Origin: PBB1 sp031380885
GTDB lineage: Bacteria; Pseudomonadota; Gammaproteobacteria; Burkholderiales; Burkholderiaceae_C
DNA length: 8,313 bases
Assembly (NCBI GenBank): GCA_031380885.1
Contig: JANMXL010000218.1
Span: 1-8,313, forward strand
Direction: 5' to 3'
Part shown: positions 1 to 6,336 of the stretch, one piece after another
Layout: each line of letters begins with the position of its first letter
Position numbering within the stretch: position 1 is the first letter of the stretch
Program-made: the position numbers and the translations under genes
The notes under the pieces: model-generated
What the model saw: only the letters and a program-made list of their open reading frames with translations
The model's database searches: none
Told to the model about the DNA's origin: nothing

Positions 1-441
1 CACATGCTGGCGATGAAAGACGAGGCCATCGTCTGCAACATCGGTCACTTCGACAACGAGATCGACATCGCGTCGCTCGAGAAGTACGAATGGGACGAGA
101 TCAAGCCGCAGGTCGATCACGTGAAATTTCCCGACGGGAAGAAAATCATCATGCTGGCCAAGGGCCGCCTGGTGAACCTGGGCTGCGCCACCGGCCACCC
201 GAGCTTCGTGATGTCGGCCAGCTTCGCCAACCAGACGATCGCGCAGATCGAGCTGTTCACCAAGAGCGAGCAGTACGAAAACGGCCAGGTCTATGTGCTG
301 CCGAAGCACCTCGACGAGAAGGTCGCGCGCCTGCACCTGAAGAAGGTCGGCGCGATGCTGACTGAGCTGTCTACCGAACAAGCTGACTACATCGGCGTGT
401 CGAAGGCCGGGCCTTACAAACCCGACACGTATCGGTATTGA
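1..441 (+). CDS. ahcY: S-adenosylhomocysteine hydrolase (adenosylhomocysteinase), C-terminal part, 5' end outside window
   Basis: This frame is open from base 1 and ends at TGA 439-441, so the window holds only the last 146 or so residues. The enzyme reversibly splits S-adenosylhomocysteine into adenosine and homocysteine in the cytoplasm, relieving product inhibition of SAM-dependent methyltransferases. The visible part begins in the NAD-binding region with the family block MKDEAIVCNIGHFDNEID. It continues through LVNLGCATGHPSFVMSASFANQ and ends in the hallmark tail KPDTYRY; in the family this tail's Lys and Tyr reach the NAD site of a neighbouring subunit. The reading frame is intact to its natural end. 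It is followed after 6 nt by tlyA and then metF, a methyl-cycle grouping. The ATG at position 4 is an internal Met codon, not the start. Any promoter or SAH riboswitch would lie upstream of the window. Confidence 0.97.
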   Translation, partial: HMLAMKDEAIVCNIGHFDNEIDIASLEKYEWDEIKPQVDHVKFPDGKKIIMLAKGRLVNLGCATGHPSFVMSASFANQTIAQIELFTKSEQYENGQVYVLPKHLDEKVARLHLKKVGAMLTELSTEQADYIGVSKAGPYKPDTYRY

Positions 442-447
442 GCTGCG

Positions 448-1239
448 TTGCGCGCCGATCAACTGTTGGTAGCCCAGGGCCTCGCGCCCACGCGATCGGC
501 CGCGCAGCGACTGATCGACGCGGGCGCGGTGCGCTGGCTCGGCCCGAAGGGCTGGGCCGTTCCGCGCAAGGCGGGCGAAGACCTGCCGGAGGGCTGCCAG
601 GTTGAAGTCACCGACGACGCCGAGCTGCGCTTCCTGTCGCGCGGCGGGCTGAAGCTGGAAGCCGCGCTTGAGCGTTGCGGCTTCGCGGTCGATGGCGCCA
701 AGGGCCTCGATGCCGGGCAGAGCACCGGCGGCTTCACCGACCTGCTGTTGCAACGCGGCGCGGCCCAGGTGGTCGGCATCGAGGTCGGCCACGGGCAACT
801 GCATCCGCAGCTGATCGCCGACCCGCGCGTCGAATGCCATGAAGGCGTGAATGCGCGCGATGTCACCGGCAGCGCATTCGCTGCGGCGCACGCCGAGGGT
901 TCGTTCGATGTGGTCACCGGCGACCTGTCGTTCATTTCGCTGACGCTGGTGCTGCCGACGTTGCGGCGCTACCTGAAACCGACGGGGCAGCTGCTGATGC
1001 TGGTCAAGCCGCAGTTCGAGCTGCAGCCCGAACACATCGGCAAGGGCGGCATCGTCAAGAACGCACGCAGCTTTCAAGAGGTCGAAACGCGCATCCGCGC
1101 GGCCTGTGTTGCACACGGCTTGAAGGTGCGCGACTATTTCCAGAGCGCGGTCAGCGGCACCGGCCACGGCGTCACCCCGGGCAACACCGAATTCTTTGTG
1201 TGGGCGCAGCCCGTCATGAGCGTCGCTGAATCACCATGA
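448..1239 (+). CDS. tlyA: TlyA family rRNA (cytidine-2'-O)-methyltransferase / haemolysin A family
   Basis: 263 aa. The N-terminal S4 RNA-binding domain (about residues 1-60, RADQLLVAQGLAPTRSAAQ then LIDAGAV) is followed by a SAM-dependent FtsJ/RrmJ-like methyltransferase domain. Visible motifs are SRGGLKL (64-70), the SAM-binding loop LDAGQSTGGFTD (87-98), GDLSFISL (158-165), KPQFE (187-191) and GNTEFF (245-250). K69, D159, K187 and E248 fit the K-D-K-E style catalytic set of this fold; this is my motif-based assignment. Characterised TlyA proteins 2'-O-methylate cytidines in 16S and/or 23S rRNA; the old haemolysin name reflects an early phenotype. The start is TTG at 448: the frame shares the ahcY stop at 439-441, and only GCT and GCG lie between, so no upstream start exists, while a later one would cut into the S4 domain. 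No good Shine-Dalgarno is visible, so translational coupling to ahcY is likely. The stop overlaps the metF start (ATGA, 1236-1239). Confidence 0.93.
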   Translation: MRADQLLVAQGLAPTRSAAQRLIDAGAVRWLGPKGWAVPRKAGEDLPEGCQVEVTDDAELRFLSRGGLKLEAALERCGFAVDGAKGLDAGQSTGGFTDLLLQRGAAQVVGIEVGHGQLHPQLIADPRVECHEGVNARDVTGSAFAAAHAEGSFDVVTGDLSFISLTLVLPTLRRYLKPTGQLLMLVKPQFELQPEHIGKGGIVKNARSFQEVETRIRAACVAHGLKVRDYFQSAVSGTGHGVTPGNTEFFVWAQPVMSVAESP

Positions 1240-2069
1240 GCCACAAACTTCCGCTGAGTCTCGAATTCTTCCCGCCGAAGACGCCCGAAGGTGTCGTCAA
1301 GCTGGCGGCCGTGCGGCAACAGCTGTATGCGTTGAAGCCGGACTTCTGCTCGGTCACCTACGGCGCTGGTGGCGGCACGCAAGACGGCACGCTGGCCACG
1401 GTGCGGGCGATCCAGGCCGAGCACATCGAGGCGGCACCGCACTTCTCGTGCATCGGGGCCAGCGCCAGTGGCGTGCGTGAACAGCTCGCGCAGTTCAGGG
1501 CCGCCGGCCTGCGCCGCATCGTCGCGCTGCGCGGCGACCTGCCCAGCGGCTATGGCCGCGCCGGTGAGTTCCGCTATGCCAGCGACCTGGTCGCGTTCAT
1601 CCGCCAGGAGACCGGCGACCACTTCCACATCGAGGTCGCGGCCTACCCGGAAATGCACCCGCAGGCCGCGTCGCCGCAGGCGGACCTGCAGGCCTACGCC
1701 ACCAAGGTGAAGGCCGGCGCGAACAGCGCGATCACGCAGATGTTCTTCAACACCGACGCCTACTTCCGCTTTATCGACGAGGCCTATGCGCTCGGTGCCG
1801 ACATCCCGGTGGTGCCGGGCATCATGCCAATCACCAACGCGAGCGGCATCCTGCGCTTCGCCGATGGCTGCGGCAGCGAGATCCCGCGCTGGATGCGGCT
1901 GCGGCTCGCGGGCTTCGGTGACGACAGCGAATCGATCCGCGCCTTTGGCCTCGACGTCATCACCGACCTGTGCGACCAGCTGCGCACCGCCGGCGTGCCG
2001 GGCCTGCATTTCTACACGATGAACCAGTCGGCCGCGGTGCTGGAGATCTGCAAGCGCCTGGGGCTGTAG
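1236..2069 (+). CDS. metF: 5,10-methylenetetrahydrofolate reductase [NAD(P)H]
   Basis: 277 aa, a typical length for bacterial MetF, which is a single flavin-binding TIM barrel. It reduces 5,10-methylene-THF to 5-methyl-THF using FAD and a reduced nicotinamide cofactor, supplying the methyl group for homocysteine-to-methionine conversion. Family blocks are seen in order: SLEFFPPKT at 8-16 (E10 aligns with the catalytic Glu28 of E. coli MetF), SVTYGAGGGTQD (39-50), AAPHFSCIG (66-74), IVALRGDLPSG (95-105, with D101 aligning with the flavin-interacting Asp120), AYPEMHPQA, a GANSAITQMFFN segment, VPGIMPI, and HFYTMN near the C-terminus. ATG 1236 overlaps the tlyA stop by four bases and lacks a strong ribosome binding site, so it is probably translated by coupling. 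It is intact and functionally consistent with ahcY upstream. Confidence 0.97.
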   Translation: MSHKLPLSLEFFPPKTPEGVVKLAAVRQQLYALKPDFCSVTYGAGGGTQDGTLATVRAIQAEHIEAAPHFSCIGASASGVREQLAQFRAAGLRRIVALRGDLPSGYGRAGEFRYASDLVAFIRQETGDHFHIEVAAYPEMHPQAASPQADLQAYATKVKAGANSAITQMFFNTDAYFRFIDEAYALGADIPVVPGIMPITNASGILRFADGCGSEIPRWMRLRLAGFGDDSESIRAFGLDVITDLCDQLRTAGVPGLHFYTMNQSAAVLEICKRLGL

Positions 2070-2137
2070 TCCCGAAGTGAAGCCCGCGGCTGCGGCCGCG
2101 ACGGTGAGAATGCGGGCTGTCACTGGAAAGCGCGCCC
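2070..2137 (+). other. metF-amn intergenic region with GC-rich hairpins
   Basis: This 68-bp gap separates the methyl-cycle genes from amn. It contains a compact hairpin at 2085-2100 (6-bp stem CGCGGC/GCCGCG with a TGCG loop). A 7-bp arm pair also encloses it: AGCCCGC at 2081-2087 with GCGGGCT at 2112-2118. The two share bases 2085-2087, so they cannot both form fully. No T-run follows either hairpin, so neither looks like a standard intrinsic terminator. I see no convincing sigma-70 promoter. GGAAAG at 2125-2130, 7 nt before the amn ATG, is a plausible ribosome binding site. Whether amn is co-transcribed with metF or has its own promoter is not decided by the sequence. Confidence 0.4.
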
Positions 2138-3643
2138 ATGCCGATCCTCCCGCCCTACATCGCCCCCAGCCACTTCGACGACGCCGTCTCGGCAGTGGCC
2201 CATGTGCGCAGCATCTACGACAGCAACGTGGCGCACCTGCGCGACGCCCTCGGGCGCTTCGTCGCCGGTGAGGCGCTGGCGACCCGCGTGCGCGCCTGCT
2301 ACCCCTATGTGCGGGTGCGCACCGACACCGTCGCGCGCGCCGACTCGCGGCTGAGCTACGGCTTCGTTGCCGGGCCGGGCACCTTCGAGACGACAGTGAC
2401 GCGGCCGGACCTGTTTGGCGACTACTACCGGCAGCAGTTCGAGTTGCTGCTGCGCAACCACCAGGTGTCGATCGAGATCGGCACCAGCGCGCAGCCGATC
2501 CCGGTGCATTTCTCGCTGGCCGAGCACGACCACCTCGAAGGCTCGCTGGACCCGGCGCGCCGGCTGCGGATGCGCGACCTGTTCGACCTGCCCGACCTGG
2601 CCGCGATGGACGACGGCATTGCCAACGGCACCCATGAACCCGAGCCCGGCAAGGACGGCAAGGTCAGGCAGCCGCTGGCGCTGTTCACCGCGCCGCGCGT
2701 GGACTACTCGCTGCACCGGCTGCGCCACTACACCGGCACCGCACCCGATCACTTCCAGAACTTCGTGCTGTTCACCAATTACCAGTTCTACATCGACGAG
2801 TTCGTGCGCCTGGGCCACGCGGCGATGAGCGAGCCGACCAGCGCCTACACCGCCTTCGTCGAACCGGGCGGCGTGATCACGCGGCGTGTCGGGCTGCCGG
2901 CCCAGGCAGGCGATGCACTGGGCGTGCCGCCACCGCGTCTGCCGCAGATGCCGGCCTATCACCTGCTGCGCGACGGCAGCTCGGGCATCACGATGGTCAA
3001 CATCGGCGTCGGCCCATCGAACGCGAAGACCATCACCGACCACATCGCGGTGCTGCGCCCGCATGTGTGGATCATGCTGGGCCACTGCGCCGGGCTGCGC
3101 ACCACGCAGCAGCTGGGCGACTATGTGCTGGCCCATGGCTATGTGCGCGAGGACCATGTGCTCGACGAAGACCTGCCGCTGTGGGTGCCGATACCGCCGC
3201 TGGCCGAGGTGCAGGTCGCACTCGAAGCCGCGGTCGCCGAGGTGACGCAGCTGCAGGGCTACGAGCTCAAACGAATCATGCGCACCGGCACGGTGGCCAG
3301 CACCGACAACCGCAACTGGGAGCTGCTGCCCTCGCACCATGCAGCCACCACACCGGATCGCCGTTTCAGCCAGAGCCGCGCGGTCGCACTCGACATGGAG
3401 AGCGCCACCATCGCCGCCAACGGCTTCCGCTTCCGCGTGCCCTACGGCACGCTGCTGTGCGTCAGCGACAAGCCGCTGCACGGCGAGATCAAGCTGCCCG
3501 GCATGGCCAACCACTTCTACCGCGCGCGGGTCGATCAGCACCTGCGCATCGGCATCCGCGCACTCGAACTGCTGCGCGAGCAGGGCTTCGACCAGCTGCA
3601 CAGCCGCAAGCTGCGCAGCTTCGCCGAAGTGGCGTTCCAGTGA
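2138..3643 (+). CDS. amn: AMP nucleosidase
   Basis: 501 aa, slightly longer than the E. coli enzyme of about 484 aa. It hydrolyses the N-glycosidic bond of AMP to give adenine and ribose 5-phosphate in the cytoplasm, helping regulate the adenylate pool and purine salvage. The N-terminal Amn-specific domain (about 1-180) includes YPYVRVRTD (56-64) and LSYGFVAGPGTFETTVTRP (72-90). The C-terminal purine nucleoside phosphorylase-like domain includes NIGVGPSNAKTITDHIAVL (288-306), MLGHCAGLR (313-321), the active-site segment LDMESATIAANGFRFRVPYG (418-437) and VSDKPLHGEIKLPG (442-455). D444 in VSDKPLHGE aligns with the catalytic Asp of the family. ATG 2138 is chosen because it has GGAAAG 7 nt upstream and gives a full N-terminus. 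The ABC transporter genes follow after 16 nt, suggesting an operon. Its product adenine also links it loosely to the adenosine made by AhcY. Confidence 0.97.
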   Translation: MPILPPYIAPSHFDDAVSAVAHVRSIYDSNVAHLRDALGRFVAGEALATRVRACYPYVRVRTDTVARADSRLSYGFVAGPGTFETTVTRPDLFGDYYRQQFELLLRNHQVSIEIGTSAQPIPVHFSLAEHDHLEGSLDPARRLRMRDLFDLPDLAAMDDGIANGTHEPEPGKDGKVRQPLALFTAPRVDYSLHRLRHYTGTAPDHFQNFVLFTNYQFYIDEFVRLGHAAMSEPTSAYTAFVEPGGVITRRVGLPAQAGDALGVPPPRLPQMPAYHLLRDGSSGITMVNIGVGPSNAKTITDHIAVLRPHVWIMLGHCAGLRTTQQLGDYVLAHGYVREDHVLDEDLPLWVPIPPLAEVQVALEAAVAEVTQLQGYELKRIMRTGTVASTDNRNWELLPSHHAATTPDRRFSQSRAVALDMESATIAANGFRFRVPYGTLLCVSDKPLHGEIKLPGMANHFYRARVDQHLRIGIRALELLREQGFDQLHSRKLRSFAEVAFQ

Positions 3644-3663
3644 TGGTGCGTTGCTGCCGATGA
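3643..3663 (+). other. Six-codon mini-ORF (MVRCCR) bridging amn and the ABC ATPase gene
   Basis: An ATG at 3643-3645 overlaps the amn stop as TGATG. It reads six codons (Met-Val-Arg-Cys-Cys-Arg) and stops at TGA 3661-3663, which overlaps the ATPase start as ATGA (3660-3663). It therefore spans the whole 16-nt gap and touches both neighbours. The geometry suits ribosome termination and reinitiation, carrying ribosomes from amn to the transporter, where no clear Shine-Dalgarno is visible. It carries two adjacent Cys codons. Such overlaps also arise by chance, so function is inferred, not shown. Confidence 0.3.
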
Positions 3664-4448
3664 GTACTCCGGCCGTGCCCGCGCCAACGATCGCACTGCG
3701 CGATGTCGTCAAGCGCTATGCCCGCGGCACGTTGGCCTTGCAAGGCATCTCGTTCGAGGTTGGCGCGCGCGAGTTCGTCTCGCTGCTCGGGCCCTCGGGC
3801 TGCGGCAAGAGCACGGTGCTGCGGCTGGTTGCCGGGCTCGATGCGGCGACCAGTGGCCGCATCGCCTCGCCCGCGCTCGGCAGTGACACCACACGCGACA
3901 CCGCGTTCGTGTTCCAAGATCCGACGCTGATGCCGTGGGCCAGCGTGTTCGACAACGTCTGGCTGCCGCTGCGGCTGACGGGGCAGTCGAAGGCCGAGGC
4001 AGCGGCACAGGTGCAGCGCGTGCTGGCGTCGGTCGGGCTCACCGAGTTCGAGTCCGCCTTTCCGGCTGAACTCTCGGGCGGCATGCGCATGCGCACCTCG
4101 ATCGCGCGCGCGCTGGTCACGCAGCCACGCGTGCTGCTGATGGACGAACCCTTTGCCGCGCTCGACGAAATCACCCGCCAGCGGCTCAATGCCGACCTGC
4201 TGGCGTGGTGGCAATCGAATGCGCTGGCGGTATTGTTCGTCACCCACAGCGTGTTCGAGGCGGTGTTCCTGAGCCAGCGCGTGCTGGTGATGGACGCGCG
4301 GCCAGGCCGCGTGGTGGCCGAAGTCATCATCGACGAGTCGGCGCCGCGCACCGCCGAGTTCCGCACCTCGCAGCGCTACGCGCAGGCCTGCCGCGCGGTG
4401 ACGCAGGCCCTGGAAGCCGCATCGGCGGCAGACGGGCTCGGCGCGTGA
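3660..4448 (+). CDS. ABC transporter ATP-binding protein (TauB/SsuB/ThiZ-like importer ATPase)
   Basis: 262 aa, a standard single-domain importer ATPase that energises uptake from the cytoplasmic face. All key motifs are intact: Walker A GPSGCGKST (44-52), Q-loop VFQDPTLMPW (Q86), signature LSGGM (138-142) continuing as RMRTSIARAL, Walker B VLLMDEP (158-164), D-loop AALD, and H-loop His196 in VTHS. The GGMRMR form of the signature is one I associate with NMT1/TauA-type importers. ATG 3660 is chosen because it leaves a normal short N-terminus before the beta-strand IALRDVVKRY; the frame is open far upstream through amn, but that part reads as amn shadow sequence. There is no strong ribosome binding site; a mini-ORF overlapping its start may couple it to amn. 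Its stop overlaps the permease start (GTGA, 4445-4448). The substrate is unknown: sulfonates, thiamine pyrimidines, riboflavin or nucleobases are all possible for the family. Confidence 0.93.
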   Translation: MSTPAVPAPTIALRDVVKRYARGTLALQGISFEVGAREFVSLLGPSGCGKSTVLRLVAGLDAATSGRIASPALGSDTTRDTAFVFQDPTLMPWASVFDNVWLPLRLTGQSKAEAAAQVQRVLASVGLTEFESAFPAELSGGMRMRTSIARALVTQPRVLLMDEPFAALDEITRQRLNADLLAWWQSNALAVLFVTHSVFEAVFLSQRVLVMDARPGRVVAEVIIDESAPRTAEFRTSQRYAQACRAVTQALEAASAADGLGA

Positions 4449-5233
4449 GGCGATGGCTGCCGGTGTTGAGCGTGATCGGCTGGCTGCTGGCGTGGGAAGC
4501 GCTGGTGCGCATCGCGCAGATTCCGTCGTACACCCTGCCCGCGCCGAGCCTGGTGCTGCAAACGCTGTTCACTAACTTCGGCTCGCTGGCGATGAGCTGG
4601 TGGTTCACGCTGAAGATCACTTTCGGCGCGCTGGCGCTGGCGTGTCTCGGTGGCGTGCTGATCGCCGCGGTGTTCGCCTTGTCGGCACCGCTTGAGGCGG
4701 TGCTGCTGCCGCTGGCGGTGGTGCTGCAGGTGACCCCTGTGGTCGCGATCGCGCCGCTGATGCTGGTCTACATCGACAGCACCACCGCGGCGCTGCTGCT
4801 GTGTGCCTGGATCGTCGCCTTCTTTCCGATTCTCTCCAACACGGTGATGGGCCTGCGCGCAGCCGACCCTTTGCTGCGCGACCTGTTCCGGCTCTACCGC
4901 GCCACGCCGCTGCAGCGGCTGCGGCTGCTGCTGATGCCGAGTGCGCTGCCGTATTTCGTTGCCGGTCTGAAGGTGTCGGGCGGGCTGAGCCTGATCGGTG
5001 CGGTCACGGCCGAGATGGTCGCTGGTGCGGCGGGGCGTGAAACCGGTCTGGCCTCGCGCATCCTCGAGGCGAGTTTTCGCACCGAGACACCGAAGATGTT
5101 CGCTGCCTTGCTGCTGTTGGTCGCCACCGGGCTGATGATCTACGGTGCGTCGAACGCGCTGTCACGTTGGCTGCTGGCGCGCTGGCATGCGTTGGAGCAG
5201 CCGCGGGAGTCCCCGCCATCCTGGAGCCCTTGA
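4445..5233 (+). CDS. ABC transporter permease (BPD_transp_1 / SsuC-TauC-ThiX-like)
   Basis: 262 aa inner-membrane subunit with about six hydrophobic segments, near residues 5-24, 58-80, 86-109, 115-136, 171-195 and 218-237. The cytoplasmic coupling region is RLYRATPLQRLRLLLMPSAL (149-168), followed by PYFVAGLKVSGG. It matches the EAA-loop position of importer permeases, although the canonical E-A-A and Gly are replaced, as is common in this subfamily. GTG 4445 is chosen because it overlaps the ATPase stop (GTGA) and starts the protein directly before the first membrane helix. Upstream in-frame codons would run through the ATPase gene and add a poorly structured Arg-rich extension. The stop at 5231-5233 overlaps the start of the binding-protein gene by one base (TGATG). 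It forms the transmembrane channel with the flanking ATPase and binding protein. Confidence 0.92.
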   Translation: MRRWLPVLSVIGWLLAWEALVRIAQIPSYTLPAPSLVLQTLFTNFGSLAMSWWFTLKITFGALALACLGGVLIAAVFALSAPLEAVLLPLAVVLQVTPVVAIAPLMLVYIDSTTAALLLCAWIVAFFPILSNTVMGLRAADPLLRDLFRLYRATPLQRLRLLLMPSALPYFVAGLKVSGGLSLIGAVTAEMVAGAAGRETGLASRILEASFRTETPKMFAALLLLVATGLMIYGASNALSRWLLARWHALEQPRESPPSWSP

Positions 5234-6273
5234 TGCTGAACGCGTTTTTTCGCCCCGCCTCGGTTGCATGGATCTGCGGGCTCGTCGCCGTGACCTGCCT
5301 GTCGACTGCATGGGCCCATGCCGAAGACAAGGTGCGCTTTGCCACCAACTGGAAAGCGCAGGCGGCGCACGGCGGCTTCTACCAGGCGATCGCCGACGGC
5401 ACGTACAAGAAGTACGCGCTGGACGTGACGCTGCTTCAAGGCGGCCCGCAGGTGAACAACCGGCCGCTGCTGCCGGCTGGGCGCATCGATTTCCTGATGA
5501 CCGGCAATCTGCTGCACAGCTTCGACAACGTGAAGAACGGCGTGCCGACGATCGTCGTGGCGAGCATGTTCCAGAAGGATCCGCAGGCGCTGATCGCCCA
5601 CCCAGGCCAGGGCTACGAGAACTTCGACGCGTTGAAATCGGCCCCGCGGGTGCTGATCGCGAAAGACGCGCAGTTCAGCTGGTGGCAGTGGCTGAAGGTT
5701 ACGCACGGTTTTCGCGACGAGGCCCTGAAGCCGTACAACTACAACCTCGGCCCCTTTCTCGCGAACCCGAAGGCGATCCAGCAGGGCTACTCGGTCGCCG
5801 AGCCGATCTATGTCGAAGACCAGGGGCACTTCAAGCCAGTGGTGCACCTGCTGGCCGATCACGGCTTCAGCACCTACTCGACGGTGATCGAAGCGCGAAC
5901 GGAGATGGTCGCGAAACAGCCTGCGCTGGTGCAGCGCTTTGTCGACGCGTCGATCATCGGCTGGGTCAACTACCTGTACGGCGATCGCAGCGCGGCGCAC
6001 GCGCTGATGAAACGCGACAACCCAGAGATAAGCGATGCCGAACTGGAGGCGTCGGTGGCCTTGATGAAGCAGCAGGGCATCGTCGATTCGGGCGAGGCGC
6101 TGACGCTCGGCATCGGCGCCATGAACTCGGCGCGCATCCAGGATTTCTACCGGCAAATGGTCAAGGCGGGCCTGTACCAAGCCGGCGATGTGGATCTGAG
6201 CCGGGTGGCGACGATGCAGTTCGTCAACAAACAGGTCGGTATGCCACTGAAGGCGACGCTCATGAAACGCTGA
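5233..6273 (+). CDS. ABC transporter substrate-binding protein, NMT1/THI5-like (SsuA/TauA/ThiY superfamily)
   Basis: 346 aa periplasmic solute-binding protein. An N-terminal signal peptide is clear: hydrophobic residues about 11-24 and an A-x-A cleavage site AHA at 28-30, so the mature protein probably begins at Glu31. The mature start is typical of the NMT1-like fold: VRFATNWKAQAAHGGFYQA (34-52), then DGTYKKYALDVTLLQGGPQV and the PAGRIDF block, the pattern also seen in ThiY-type pyrimidine-binding proteins. It lacks the Cys-rich motif of the eukaryotic THI5 HMP synthases, so it is a binding protein rather than that enzyme. Aromatic residues W150, W151, W153, Y168 and Y170 could line a flat-ligand pocket; this is a guess. 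ATG 5233 overlaps the permease stop and gives a full signal peptide. The gene closes the amn-transporter operon. The ligand is not determinable from the sequence. Confidence 0.92.
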   Translation: MLNAFFRPASVAWICGLVAVTCLSTAWAHAEDKVRFATNWKAQAAHGGFYQAIADGTYKKYALDVTLLQGGPQVNNRPLLPAGRIDFLMTGNLLHSFDNVKNGVPTIVVASMFQKDPQALIAHPGQGYENFDALKSAPRVLIAKDAQFSWWQWLKVTHGFRDEALKPYNYNLGPFLANPKAIQQGYSVAEPIYVEDQGHFKPVVHLLADHGFSTYSTVIEARTEMVAKQPALVQRFVDASIIGWVNYLYGDRSAAHALMKRDNPEISDAELEASVALMKQQGIVDSGEALTLGIGAMNSARIQDFYRQMVKAGLYQAGDVDLSRVATMQFVNKQVGMPLKATLMKR

Positions 6274-6336
6274 GGCAAGGGATCACCCGGGCTACAGCAG
6301 GGCGGGTCGCCACCGATAACGAACCGAGAGGAGTGC
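6274..6336 (+). other. Intergenic region before the HDOD gene, with ribosome binding site
   Basis: This 63-bp gap follows the binding-protein gene. AGAGGAG at 6327-6333 is the strongest Shine-Dalgarno-like sequence I noted in the window and supports the ATG at 6337. Its spacing is short: 3 nt from the end of the run, or 5 nt if AGAGG is the core. Only weak inverted repeats are visible (GGCG/CGCC at 6301-6311). There is no intrinsic terminator with a T-run and no clear promoter, so the HDOD gene may be transcribed by readthrough from the transporter operon. Confidence 0.4.

Noticed and set aside
448..1239. Haemolysin/toxin function for TlyA
   Set aside because: The S4 plus FtsJ-like domains and SAM motif indicate an rRNA methyltransferase; the haemolysin name is historical.
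1134..2123. Minus-strand open frame of 329 codons opposite metF
   Set aside because: It is a shadow of metF; its repetitive Arg/Ala/Val/Gly composition matches no known family.
2120..3712. Long minus-strand open frame of 530 codons antisense to amn
   Set aside because: The translation is rich in Arg, Ala, Val, His and Gln with no recognisable motif, as expected opposite a high-GC gene with strong third-position bias. The plus strand encodes a complete, motif-perfect AMP nucleosidase.
5140..6180. Minus-strand open frame of 346 codons opposite the binding protein
   Set aside because: It is a low-complexity Arg/Val/His-rich shadow of the real gene with no credible start context or motif.
5233..6273. 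Thiamine pyrimidine (HMP) synthase function suggested by the NMT1/THI5 name
   Set aside because: A signal peptide is present, the gene sits next to permease and ATPase genes, and the Cys-rich motif of THI5 enzymes is absent, so it is a periplasmic binding protein.
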